Assembly (NCBI RefSeq): GCF_021130785.1
Contig: NC_060207.1
Span: 8,635,501-8,699,500, forward strand
Length of the DNA: 64,000 bases
DNA from: Homalodisca vitripennis
Taxonomy: Eukaryota; Arthropoda; Insecta; Hemiptera; Cicadellidae
Direction: 5' to 3'
The position numbers were made by a program, and so were the translations under genes. The notes beneath the pieces were generated by a model. That model saw nothing but the letters and a program-made list of their open reading frames with translations. It was not told the DNA's origin and ran no database searches. This document shows, piece after piece, positions 21,776 to 33,491 of this stretch (position 1 is the first letter of the stretch; every line of letters begins with the position of its first letter).

Positions 21776-22599
21776 ACAGGACTAGGTATGGTTTAATCAA
21801 AGTAAATGTCATTCTAACCAAAAATGAGGTTTTACTCAAATTTTGGCGTACAAGATTTTAAAAACAAAGTTATCTTATGCCTTCACCCTAAAAATGTGAC
21901 CCTTCACGTAGTGGGTAATTTAATACTACTAAACATTTCTGACTGTATTTATATTTAGTAACGAAAACGGCTGAATATGTAGGAAGGTTGGTATTTTTTT
22001 ACAGTAGAAGAAATATACTTTATCAGTTTAAGATATTGAAAATGTATTCAAATTTTATAGAAGCTTGTTTCTATACTCAACATTTAGAGTTTTAAAATAC
22101 ATTTGATATTATTCATGATCAATTCATAAAGTATTTTTGAAACCCAGAGCGGTACTCATAAGCATAATTTTTATGGATAGCAATATTTTTTAATGTTTCA
22201 GTTGGTATATTTGGTTTTTATTTAACGAAATATTGCATTGATAAAAGTGTATCTATTATGTTTAATATTATTAAAGAATAAAATCATGTATGCAATGACC
22301 GTGTGAGTATTTTAGAAACATGTCTCTTTTGCTCATGTTGCGATCCCATGTGTCTTTAAAAATTTTAATGGGTTTTACCTTTATAAAAATAGAAACAAAG
22401 ATAATTGTAGACCTTTTCTCCTTACAGACAAAAGTATGTATCATAAAAAAATATCTTAAAAGCTTTGAAATAGTACTGTCAATCTTTAATCTATTTCATC
22501 TTATAATTATCCAGGATGACAAAAAATGGGGAAACCTATAATTAACTCCCCAGTGAAAGTATGTCATAAAAATTATGCTCATTGAGTTATGTTACGTTG

Positions 22600-22871
22600 G
22601 CTTAACATGTGTGCGACAAATATTGTCAAATGTATTGGTTGTCAAATACTACACCCGTATGAGTTTAAAACAGAGACTAGGGTACAAAAAAATCCTGAAG
22701 CTAGTATGTACGATAAACGTTTAATGGTAAAGGAAAGGTAATGGCTAAAAGAACCTGAAGGTGTCTTCTCTTTCTCTTCCTCCATTGGATTTTGAATCCA
22801 AACGCTTGAGTAGTAGTCCCATAAATATACCACTCTTCACATCTTTCATTTCCTCGACTGATTGCATTTTT
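22600..22871 (-). repeat. Right arm of the inverted duplication
   Basis: Reverse-complement partner of 21388-21775. The arms are separated by about 820 bp of AT-rich DNA with no recognised gene. Confidence 0.75.
22701..22871 (-). CDS. Candidate terminal coding exon of an unknown gene
   Basis: On the minus strand a pyrimidine-rich TATTTTTCTAATTTCCAG acceptor (AG at 22873-22872) precedes a frame of 56 codons ending in TAG at 22703-22701. The product starts KNAISRGNERCEEWYIYG, continues TTTQAFGFKIQW, then a basic RKRKRRHLQ segment, and ends LPLNVYRTY. The central part is conserved in the same frame in the inverted copy at 21391-21491, which argues for past coding function. I recognise no family and find no upstream exon. 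It could instead be part of a mobile element with inverted ends. Phase at the acceptor is 0 if this exon is real. Confidence 0.35.
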   Translation of the reverse strand, partial: KNAISRGNERCEEWYIYGTTTQAFGFKIQWRKRKRRHLQVLLAITFPLPLNVYRTY

Positions 22872-22879
22872 CTGGAAAT

Positions 22880-25800
22880 TAGAAAAATATATGTGTCATG
22901 TTTGAGGGGACTAGAACACCATCACATTATTAACAAAATCGTAATCCCAACTATTATACAACGTTGGTTCTAAAGAACATTGCTAGACTTCACCTACTTT
23001 CTGGATGTATTGCTAAACAGTAGGCCAGTAAAAATAGTGGGGCAGTGGCTTGCCAGACCAGTCTCCAGGAATCTCTTTAATCTGTCGGCTCAGTTATTGA
23101 TGAGATACTTAACAACCTAGGGGTACACTTTCAGAGGTTTCGAATCCTCTATCTTACTTTTATTCTCCTAATTCACCTTTAACAGACCTTTCATGTTCCT
23201 GCAATTTGAAACGAATTTGACTGCGAAATAAAGCCAATTGTTATCAGTCCCAAGTAAACACATCGGCTTAAGCCACATGAAGTTATTTATGTCGAAAAAG
23301 GTCTGTAGTGGAAGTTTTTTGAAGAATTAATTTGGAATGATGAGTCAATTTCGACAAGAAAATGAATGATTTATTAAGCATTACGGTTTGATTCTCAGTA
23401 GACCATATCTAATTATTTGCAAATACGTAATGAAGATATTGTGCCCATTATACTTGTTGAGTGTGTGGAACCATATCAAATATATTACGATATTTCCTCA
23501 CCTCTGTCTTTAAACGAATTGAGAGTTTCTTCTTTAGCAGACCAGATCCCACACATAATCTCCAATAATGCAACAATACTGGAATGTGCTGTTCCTTATG
23601 AAATTTGGTATTTTCTAAGTAGCAATCATGAGAAAGTAGCTTCTTTTTGGTAACCCATCACCCTTTAGTTATCTTTGCTCGCAGTTTATCATAAATCGCG
23701 GTGTCAAGGAATTTCAGGTAAGAGGTCCTAAAACGCTAGGGGTTTCAAACTTATGATCTAGGTGCAGTGACATCATTCTGACGATTTGAACGTGTGGATA
23801 TTCTTCCTCAAACCATATCAGGCATTAAATGTATTAGAGTCATCTTGCCAACTATGTTATCGTCGCCAACGACACTCCTGTTCAATACTTGTCGGCCTAG
23901 TAGTGTGGGATGCTACTGTGTGTGGAAATTTCGATTCCTCCGATTTATAAAGTCTCGTAGATGTCCAGGAGATAGATCCAGGATGATGGTTTCTAATGAC
24001 ACCCATGCTGGACATCCTAAGAGTCTATGCCTAGTGAGGCTAGATACTATTTTGTATGGCAATGACTATTCTTCCCATTTAATAATTACTAACTTCTGAA
24101 ATTCTTATAGATTCTCAAGAATCAATTTCATGCATGTTGAACTGTCCAACTTACGCCTTAGTACGGTGCAATATAACAAAATCGTGTATAACAAGTAGTT
24201 CGTGTGGTGCTGATCAAATACGATTCCATTGAACCACGTAATTTGTTGGGTCTACTGTAGTGAAGTAAAATGGCATCCTGGTAACTGATACATGTCTTCA
24301 TAACCAAGACCGTTCAATTCAGATGCTTGACCATGGAAACTTATAGTCATGATGTACCTAAAACAACTCAATATAATAATATTTAACTTTTAAGATTCAG
24401 TACAATTTTAGAGCGTAACTGATGAAAACATACGGTTTTTCATAGATTTCCGATTAATTTTCCAAAGATTAAATTCCAAAGCTACAATAGTGGCATAATT
24501 CTTTACCTCTACGTGGAAGAAAAAATAATTATACTAGTAAATATTTGATGATTTAAAAAAAGTATGTTGATGAAATACTAGATTTAATCTAATTTTTTCC
24601 TGGCTGGGCGTCAGAAAAGCCTATCACTCAAAAGGATAAAAAATAACATTTCTGTCTACCTGTCTGATATTTAAAAAATGAACTAACCTATAGAATGAAA
24701 ATTTCACATGAAACTTTGTTTTTATATACGCAACGCTAAGTATGATAATAGTTCCTGCATTGGTCTTATACGTAACAGTGATGGCAACGAGAATAAACTA
24801 TAATAAATAAATTTGTAAAGACACTGATTACGATCATATGAGATGTTAACTTGTGACAATTTTATTTAAAGAGTAAAAATATAAACCGAATAGAGTGGAA
24901 AGTCAATATTTAAAGTCAGTGACAAATTGATTTGGGCTACTCTAGCGTTGTAGTAACTTCTCTAGCATTGTAGTAACCTATTTAAACCTAACTTATTGAA
25001 AAAAAATGTGAAATGTATATGTTGGGAAAGATTTCATATGAAGACGTTTGCATGAATTTTCTAAATACATATGAATGAGGTCTATTATGGTGCCATGTAC
25101 AATCATGGTATCTTGCTCACTATCATAGTAGCCTATCACTCAGGATGGCAAAGATCCTGTCTGCAGGATATCTCGAGGATGAAATGAGTTTTGCATGTAA
25201 CCTCAGCTAAGCCTGTTTCGCGACAGGTGGTGTGGCGTATTGATTACATTGCAGTTATTTAGAAGTGAAAAGTAAAGTAAAATTACCTAAATTAGTAGCT
25301 TAAGACGTTTACATATATTTTATAAGAGTCGGCAAAGAACAAACATATGCATGCCAGGTTCTATTTTGGATTGTTTGTCTAAGTGATACCAAAAAAATAG
25401 ATTTGGAGGACAATAGATAAAAAATATGAACATAAGAGGAATTTTTCATTTGGTGCTCTATTTTGTAGGCAGTATTTCTATGACGAGCATACAGACATAT
25501 TCTTTTAGTTACATACTCAAGATTTAATCAGAGGATGTATGTAGTGACTACACTATTGAGCTTGCTTTAACGTAAAAACTAATTCTAACGTCTGATAAAA
25601 GAACTTCCAAAATTCAGAAAGATAATTTAAAGAATAAATAAAATATTTCGGCAAACACTTCTCTATATTGTTTTAGAATATCCAAAACCATATAAGAATA
25701 GCTTCGTGATAATCTATAATTGAAAATATGTACGAATAAATTCACATAAGCAAAATAAGTAAAACTAATCTAATGCGAAAATAACTGAAATAACAAATTA

Positions 25801-26360
25801 AAATCATTAATACTAATATATGAAATGAACTTGATGTTTTATAGCAGCATTGCCTCTTTATTTTATTCAAACTTTTCATAAAGGAATGCTTAATCCATTA
25901 CAAACTAGAATAAAGTATCAACTGAAATAGATTTAATTGTGATATATTCTATGTAAATGAACAACAAGGAAATGATTATTAGATATTAAACTGGTAATTA
26001 CTCTTTCAACGTGTTAAGTAAAATCCAAACTCCATAAAAAAAACTTTTTTAGGATAGTAGATACACAAATAACAACACCTTAGATACAAAACTTACCATA
26101 GTCTTATGAAACTTGTGAAATAACACCATTAAGATTTCATGGAAATAGTATTTTTCCATGAAAATACACATCCAAATCACTTTTATATTTAGTGTTATAA
26201 AACTTGACTATACATAAGTGGTAAAGTCGTTTTTGAAACGCCCTGGATTATTATTTAAACAAATAAATTTATAGCTTCTATACAAACGTATCATTGATGT
26301 TACGAATGAGTATATCTCGTCCTAATGAAATATTTATCTCTTATGTAACTAGTACAATCA
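22880..26360. other. Long non-coding stretch, no supported gene
   Basis: AT-rich DNA. Frames at 23417-23653 (78 codons) and 23794-24099 (101 codons) show no domain, membrane pattern or conserved motif. Near 23128 a TTTCAGAGGTTTCGAATCCTCT segment forms a T-arm-like stem but has an 8-nt loop and no matching tRNA body. At 25140-25250 a GGATATCTCGAGGATGAA phrase belongs to the dispersed family. At 24945-24980 GCGTTGTAGTAAC and GCATTGTAGTAAC form a short duplication. Confidence 0.45.
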
Positions 26361-26364
26361 AACT

Positions 26365-27369
26365 TTAATATACTCCGAACATCTCTAGACTGATTGCAGA
26401 CATCAAAAAATCTGTTGTGGGCATTCTCAAATCAAGAGAAAAATTAAAGTTTTACTACTCCATATTTAGGGAGTCTCAAGGACCCGCAGAGACTAAGCGC
26501 CGAGTCCTCATGTCCGTGACGAACTCGGTTATCCTCTACGGTTGCGAGATATGGGCGGATGCCTTGCGGCAGAAGCGTTACAGGAAGAAGGTCGTGGCGG
26601 TGCAGAGGAGAGGAGCTCTCCGGATTTCATCTGCCTATCGTACAGTTTCGGAGCCGGCCGTCCTTGTGATTGCGGGGGTAATTCCCATCGCTCTTCTTGC
26701 TCTTACGATGGGAATGGCACTGTCAGCCGTGCTACTGCCCGTTCGCACACAATGGATGAGTGGCAAACTCGATGGGAGACGGAGAATCGAGGACGTTGGT
26801 CTTTTAGGCTCATAGGTGATCTGAGGGGATGGACCGAAAGAGAGCATGGAGAGGTAGACTTCTACCTTACCCAGCTTCTCACTGGGCACGGTTGTTTCGG
26901 CTTCTACCTTAACAGAATGGGGAAGATCCCGAGTCCGGAATGCCAGTACGGGGATTCGGATGCGGACGATGCCTTGCACACCTTCTTCAAATGTAGAAGG
27001 TGGGAAACGGAGAGAAGGGAGCTGGAGGCAGCTATCGGGCATGTTTCGCCGGAGACTCTTATAGAAGAGATGTTGTCCAGTCCCGAATCGTGGAACGCTG
27101 TCGCTGCGTTCTGCAAGATGGTGCTAAGGCAAAAAAAGAAGAGAGCAGCTATAAAGCACCAGAATAGCTCATGCTGGTGGATTTTAGAATGAAGTAATGC
27201 CCATTGGGCGAACGATGGCACCCTCTTGAAGTAGTTGCAGAGATGCGTTCCCGAGAGGGTTTCCAATGCCTGGACCGGTAGGTTTTTAGTGGGTGAGAGT
27301 CCCACACACCAGGGCGAACACCTGTCCCTGACGGTGCATAAATAATGCATTTTCCTATCGTAAAAAAAA
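26365..27369 (+). mobile_element. 5'-truncated R1-type LINE with 3' tail
   Basis: The protein remnant (see 26417-27192) is the C-terminal third of an R1-clade ORF2. It is followed by about 175 bp of non-coding 3' sequence and an A-rich end, TAAAAAAAAAGA, at about 27360-27371. The coding part is GC-rich compared with the flanks, as in working R1 elements. No RT motif A, B or C remains. In many arthropods R1 sits in 28S rDNA. No rDNA flank is visible, so this is a dispersed relative or an ectopic 5'-truncated copy. Confidence 0.85.
26417..27192 (+). pseudogene. R1-type ORF2 C-terminal region, frameshifted
   Basis: The first frame (26417 to about 26720) has RRVLMSVTNSVILYGCEIWA, then VVAVQRRGALRISSAYRTVS, then EPAVLVIAGVIPI, a segment highly typical of the R1 family after the RT domain. 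A frame change near 26720-26745 then leads to ETENRGRWSFRLIGDLRGW, TEREHGEVDFYLTQLLTGHG and CFGFYLNRMGKI. A damaged zinc knuckle follows (C-x2-G-x7-H-x4-C, the second Cys replaced by Gly), then a tail rich in Lys ending at 27190-27192. Confidence 0.85.
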
Positions 27370-27370
27370 A

Positions 27371-29075
27371 GATGAGTGGTTTAAAACCTTTTTCAAAAGC
27401 TATAAAATAATTTACAGGAAAGTCATAAAACCAGCTAAAGCCTATGACATTGAAAGTAGACTGAAGACAGCAGATAACAAGTAGCATGGGACACTATTAA
27501 CCCAAGTTTAAAACCAGATTTTCCAAATTTTCAAAACCAATACAAATTAAAGTTGGGGATGAACTTTTACAGACACCTGAAGAAATGGCCAAAGAGTTTA
27601 GTAATTTTTTGCAACCGCGGTGCCGTACCTGCCTTTGAGCAGGTATCGTCCATAGTGCTTTCTCCTGTTAGCGAGAACGAGGTGGCGGGGGTGATACGAG
27701 GATTCAACACAAATAAATTCATGTGACATCAATGGCATGTCAACGTGGCTACTCAAACGTTGGCTAAAGCACATTTTGAAACCACTGACAACTGGTTAAC
27801 ATGTCCTTTGAAATAGGAGTGTTTCCAGCTCAGCTAAAAACAGCCAGTGATTACAATTTTAAAGAAGGACGATCCTTTGCCTCGCAAGCAACTATCGTCC
27901 CATTTCAATTCTGTAAGTTTTAAGCAAAGTACCTATTTGAAATTTTTTTTCCCCAGTAGGTTTGACATTTTGTCTTCAAGCCAACTTGGATTTCGAATAA
28001 ACGTGTCAACAATTAATTGATGCCATTACAAGCCTTGTGGATGCGATCGTGAAGGGTTTTGAGGGTCGGGAGCACACAATTGGTGTATTTCTCGACCTTT
28101 CGAAAACCTTTGATTGTGATCACCATGCTACTCTTTTGCGAAAACTGGAATCAGATGGGGTACGTAGTCTGCCACTGAAGTGGTTGAAATCGTACCTCAG
28201 TGACAGATATAAGTTTTTTAGAAATTTCCAATGTTCAGTCACAGATTTCCTTTGAATCAGGGGGTCCCCCAGGAATCTACCCTTGCACATGTACTGTTCT
28301 TAATTTACGTGAACGATCTTGGACTATCAATTCAGAATGGAAAGATGGTCCAATACGCGGATGACACGACTCTCTCCGTCAGAGGAAAATCAAATGCCGT
28401 TCTGGAAATAGACACTTTTGTTGAACTGAATTCTTGTATTCAGTATTTCTCGGACTTAATGCAAAAACAAATTATATAAGTTTTTGTCTCCGTCAACAAA
28501 TTAATTAAATTCGACCCATTGCCATTGTAGAGGACACCCTTTTACATGAATCTACTTGATTTTTAGGAATATATCTCGATAGAGGATTAACTTGGACCGA
28601 TCATGCAGAGCATGTATGTGCAAGGGTTGCTTCAGGCGTTTTTTCCATGAGGAATTTGGCACAGTTTTGCTCTTTTGACGTTCTAATGATGGCCTATTTT
28701 GGCCTTTTATATCCAAATTTGACCTACGGCATACGCCTTTGGGGTGGATGTGCCAGGATCAGATTCAACAGAGTTTTCAGACTTCAGAAAGAATCATTAG
28801 AATCATGTACAAATAGAATCCAAGAGAGTCGTGTGACGATGCTTTCAGGGAGAATGGTTTTCTGAATTTTCGCTGCCTCTATATCTTGGATGTAGCTCTG
28901 TATTGCCGATTCCGATGTGAGTTAGTGCGGGGCAGAGAAGTCCACAAGTATGATACTAGAGGTGGGGACAAGTACAGGATGCAACATTATAGAACATTGG
29001 CATCTAAACAACTTCCTTCACTCAGATGAGGCAAGTTGGAGAGATTGTCCGGATGAGTCAGTAGTGTTATAACAC
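27371..29075 (+). mobile_element. Decayed Jockey-type LINE, ORF2 relic
   Basis: The relic starts straight after the R1 A-tail with WFKTFFKSYKIIYRKVIKPA, the linker between endonuclease and RT in Jockey-like elements. It continues with many stops through the pre-motif-A region (27720-28010), motif A (GVFLDLSKTFD, about 28082), motif B (LNQGVPQESTL), motif C (VQYADDTTL, YADD at about 28353-28364), the thumb (LGIYLDRGLTWTDHAEHVC near 28565) and the C-terminal helical region (YGIRLWGGCARIRFNRVFRL). The element lacks its 5' half and is inactive. Confidence 0.85.
28037..28865 (+). pseudogene. Jockey-type reverse transcriptase domain, broken
   Basis: Three open segments in different frames (28037-28255, 28231-28479, 28647-28865) hold consecutive RT blocks. 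Motif A keeps both acidic residues (FLDLSKTFD). Motif B has Glu for the usual Gly (QGVPQES) and lacks the usual LGP. Motif C is an intact YADD. Indels at about 28230-28260, 28455-28500 and 28800 break the frame. Confidence 0.8.
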
Positions 29076-29279
29076 TGCCAAAGTGGTCCATTCCTACTTT
29101 ATGTTCTAATAACTTCTCCTTTCAATCTCAGCTTATATCGTGAGACGGATACCGCTTTGGAAACGAGCAACTTGAACTTGACGAATGCCATTATAAAGAG
29201 AGCGTGTGAGGGGCAAAGCAAACTCAAATGAGGCAAGTTGGAGAGATTGTCCGGATGAGTCAGTAGTGTTATAACCGCC
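29027..29279 (+). repeat. 48-bp direct repeat, 199-bp spacing, after the LINE relic
   Basis: ATGAGGCAAGTTGGAGAGAT followed by TGTCCGGATGAGTCAGTAG and TGTTATAAC occurs at about 29027-29074 and again at 29229-29276, with identical sequence. Between and after them AAAGAGAGCG (about 29194) and CGCTCTCTTT (about 29313) are in inverted orientation. This may be a duplicated end of the LINE relic. Confidence 0.8.
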
Positions 29280-30540
29280 GAAGTTGGCTCATTCCCAATC
29301 TCACATCTCCCTCCGCTCTCTTTATGAAGAATACTCTTTAAACAAACGGGTCATTAATATGGCACCTACTAAAACGCTCCTCTGGCAGAATATGCGCTAT
29401 AAAACACTGGACAAGCCCATCTTTTAAAAAATATACAACACGGTCCGCCGATACAGTACAATAGATTTACATTTAATGCACTAGAGTTGCCTAACAAAGC
29501 TAGAACCTACAGAAATAGTAGGTCTATTTCCCTGAATATTAATACTTAGGCAATATAATACTGTATGTACATTTATGTAAGCTGTTCCATTACTAAATAC
29601 ACTCTTATATATTTACTAAAAATATCGACTCAATATACTGGTTATATTTGCCATACATTGTTTTATGTAAACTTTTACAGTGCCTGATTTTACTAATATG
29701 ATTTTTCTGCAGATACAGGTTTTTAATTGCATGTAATTGTTGACAGATTTAAAATGTTTCAAAATTCTTTTATTCCACAAATAAAATTTATTACATAAAT
29801 TACATGTCGTACTAAGCAATTAATTTAGTACCACTATTTGATATTTTGCATAGGGAATGCTATATAAGCATCAATCACCTTAAAGAATCTCCATATTTTT
29901 ATTAATTATTTGAATCTTTCAGCAGTATGTAGTTTATAGAAGAGAACATTTTATCTTATAGTGTACGAAATTTAAAAACATTTCCATAAATTGAGATGCA
30001 ATACACATGTCTGTTTCAAGGTCTGAAAGTCCAAGATGGCCTTCCGCTAAGCAGGGAACATCAATTCTCCAGATATCTGTTTCTTGGCAGTATTGACTGT
30101 GTGTGTAATTAAGTTGGAGACAGCACCGAAGGAGTTGGGAAGGTAGATTCTACTTCAAATCAACTCAGAAATAAAAATATTAAAAGCCAATCACTCTTCA
30201 CAAAATACCAACGTAAAACAGATGAAATGGTTACAATGATGTAATCTAAGTAGATATAGGTTATGTTTGAATATCGAATAAAGAATTAACTATCAAATTT
30301 CATAAAATTAACATTACTGATGCAGAAATTTAAAGATTCTTACTACACGAAACCTAAAAATCCTATGAATCTTAACATCATCTATCCTTAATAACTGACT
30401 TTGAACAAAGCAGCACAGTTATCAGCTGGGACTACTTCCTGTTTCACTTGTAAGATAACTAATGGATGTAGTTTAAATTTATTTTAAGATTTGGCGTTTA
30501 TAATAAATAATAATATATGTGAGTGTATGTATACTGTATA

Positions 30541-30542
<2 letters not shown>
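29280..30542. other. AT-rich non-coding stretch
   Basis: No supported gene. A 67-codon minus-strand frame at 29616-29819 is AT-driven. A slightly less AT-rich patch lies at 30000-30150. Confidence 0.5.

Positions 30543-30610
<68 letters not shown>
30543..30610. repeat. (TA)n microsatellite
   Basis: About 34 uninterrupted TA units, preceded by TGTATGTATACTGTATACC. Confidence 0.98.
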
Positions 30611-30612
<2 letters not shown>

Positions 30613-30834
30613 TTTTACAACATAAAATTTTGTTTTTTTAATATAAAAAAAATTAGTTAAAAATCAACATTAACGTTAATTCTTAACAAAACTAATAAAA
30701 GTATCTGTTCAGCCATTATACTAGAACCTACGCTAAAAAACTTTAACAAATTTTACGGTAAAACTACGGTATTTCTTTAACAAAACATTTAAATCATGTG
30801 AAATAATCAAGCAAATGTCAAAGTGTCAAAACCT

Positions 30835-32358
30835 CGTACTGAGCCAGAAACCTTGCTTGCCAAACAGTGCCACGGCACGCAAAATCACCTGTTAGTATCG
30901 TACCCAAGGAGCGGTATGTATCTGGTGGCGGGCTCGTGCTGAGCCAGAATCTTGCTTGCCAAACAGTGCCACGGCACGCAAAATCACCTGTTAGTATCGT
31001 ACCCAAGGAGCGGTATGTATCTGGTGGCGGGTTCGTGCTGAGCCAGAATCTTACTTGCCAAACAGTGCCACGGCACGCAAAATCACCTGTTGGTATCGTA
31101 TGCAAGGAGCGGTATGTGTCTGGTGGCGGGCTCGTACTGAGCCAAGAACCTTGCTTGCCAAACAGTGCCACGGCACGCAAAATCACCTGTTAGTGTATGG
31201 TATGCAAGGAGCGGTATGTGTCTGGTGGCGGGCTGGTGCTGAGCCAGAACCTTGCTTGCCAAACAGTGCCACGGCACGCAAAATCACCTGTTGGTATCGT
31301 ATGCAAGGAGCGGTATGTGTCTGGTGGCGGGCTCGTACTGAGCCAGAACCTTGCTTGCCAAACAGTGCCACGGCACGCAAAATCACCTGTTAGTGTCGTA
31401 CGCAAGGAGCGGTGTGTGTCTGGTGGCGGGCTCGTACTGAGCAAGAACCTTGCTTGCCAAACAGTGCCACGGCACGCAAAATCACCTGTTAGTGTCGTAC
31501 CCAAGGAGCGGTATGTGTCTGGTGGCGGGCTCGTACTGAGCCAGAACCTTGCTTGCCAAACAGTGCCACGGCACGCAAAATCACCTGTTAGTGTCGTATG
31601 CAAGGAGCGGTATGTGTCTGGTGGCGGGCTCGTACTGAGCCAGAACCTTGCTTGCCAAACAGTGCCACGGCACGCAAAATTACCTGTTGGTGTCGTATGC
31701 AAGGAGCGGTATGTGTCTGGTGGCGGGCTACAGTACTGAGCCAGAACCTTGCTTGCCAAACAGTGCCACGGCACGCAAAATTACCTGTTAGTATCGTATG
31801 CAAGGAGCGGTGTGTGTCTGGTGGCGGGCTCAGCTGAGCCAGAACCTTGCTTGCCAAACAGTGCCACGGCACGCAAAATTACCTGTTAGTATCGTATGCA
31901 AGGAGCGGTATGTGTCTGGTGGCGGGCTACAGCTGAGCCAGAACCTTGCTTGCCAAACAGTGCCACGGCACGCAAAATCACCTGTTAGTATCGTATGCAA
32001 GGAGCGGTATGTGTCTGGTGGCGGGCTCGTACTGAGCCAGAACCTTGCTTGCCAAACAGTGCCACGGCACGCAAAATTCACCTGTTAGTGTCGTATGCAA
32101 GGAGCGGTATGTATCTGGTGGCGGGCTACAGCTGAGCCAGAACCTTGCTTGCCAAACAGTGCCACGGCACGCAAAATTACCTGTTAGTGTCGTATGCAAG
32201 GAGCGGTATGTGTCTGGTGGCGGGCTACAGCTGAGCCAGAACCTTGCTTGCCAAACAGTGCCACGGCACGCAAAATCACCTGTTGGTATGGTACGCAAGG
32301 AGCGGTATGTGTCTGGTGGCGGGCTGGTGCTGAGCCAGAATCTTTCTTGCCAAACAGT
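30835..32358. repeat. 99-bp tandem array, about 15 copies
   Basis: The unit is CGTACTGAGCCAGAACCTTG, CTTGCCAAACAGTGCCACGG, CACGCAAAATCACCTGTTAG, TATCGTATGCAAGGAGCGGT, ATGTGTCTGGTGGCGGGCT (99 bp). It is GC-rich compared with its AT-rich flanks and contains the palindrome GTGCCACGGCAC. Variants (CGTACT or ACAGCT at the junction, ATC or GTC, CACC or TACC) are shuffled along the array. Because 99 is divisible by three, frames stay open over many units on both strands (up to 194 codons). Small indels change frame between blocks, so I judge these non-coding. Confidence 0.97.
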
Positions 32359-33491
32359 TTATTTACGATGGTTGTAATTGCAATTACAACACGCCTTTCA
32401 TCGCAAATCGTTCGATGCTAACAACAGCCATAGATCCGCTCGTTAACGTTCGCCTTTGAACCTACACGAAGTAGCTTATTTTATTCAGATTACTTAATAA
32501 GAAATAATATAAGAGTGACATGCCTTGACCTTGCCAGCGACTCGATACTCAAAATATTATAATAGTGTGGACACGAGTGGCAGATGCGGAAACGATTTCA
32601 ATTTTAAAATATTAGCATTTTTTATTAAAACTGAACTTTGCGTGTAGTGATAGAAAACATATTTCAGTATTGAAATAGAACACTCGTCTATTTAGATACT
32701 AAAATAATATTTAAATATATTAGGAGCTACGTGATTCATAAATGATATGATCAAAACTCATTAATCAGTATAGTTCATATATTCTCATTTAGTACTTCCA
32801 GACTAAAATTAGGACAAAATTTAAGGTGTAATTCTACGACCATTCATAGTACATTGCTCTTTTTATAGAATATATAGTGTTTATTGTTACTACCTCTGTG
32901 ATATAATGTGTTTGATCATAAACGCACTATATGAAGAACCAAACACTGTTAAGTCGACTAGAGTGCAAAACCACCTGTATATTCAAATAACTAACTATAA
33001 CATGTTATAAAAATTTGATTATTTGACCAATCTCGTATTTTAGACATTTGACATAGTAATATGTTAATAATATAAAATTACGTTTCGAATTGCAATATAT
33101 TCACTTCGTGTGCCAAAAACTTATGGCATACGGTTAAGCAGCTTGTATAGTGATTTGAATGTGATTTTAAAGTGATTTTGAGATAAATTGACACCAACCA
33201 TAATTTGGTAGGTAAAAATTCAAGAATATGCCTGAAAGTACAGCACGTTAGTGTTTACAATACCATTAAAAATACAGGCGCAGTACACATGCTGGGAGAT
33301 TTGCATTTGCTGTCCGTAAATTTCCAAAATTCTGGTATCTTTTCAGATCATCCATCGGTCAATGACAGATTTTAAGCGAGGAATTATTCAAGTACAATAA
33401 ACAAAGTTGACAACCCTGAAATTCACTGTCCTCTATCTGACAACAAAGGGAATATTTATAGAGTTGATCATTTATTATTTACCGTAATTGA
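32359..33491. other. AT-rich non-coding stretch
   Basis: No supported gene or element. The segment 32360-32440 (GATGGTTGTAATTGCAATTA) directly follows the array and is less AT-rich. Confidence 0.5.

Noticed and set aside
23033..23160. tRNA gene with a T arm at about 23130-23150
   Set aside because: The T loop has 8 nt, the acceptor pairing is weak and no anticodon arm of normal size fits.
26635..27487. Three overlapping minus-strand frames of 112-148 codons
   Set aside because: They are antisense to the recognised R1-type coding remnant, whose GC-rich codons leave the other strand open.
31190..31774. 194-codon minus-strand and 180-codon plus-strand frames
   Set aside because: They lie wholly in the 99-bp array, exist on both strands because the unit is a multiple of three, and break at array indels.
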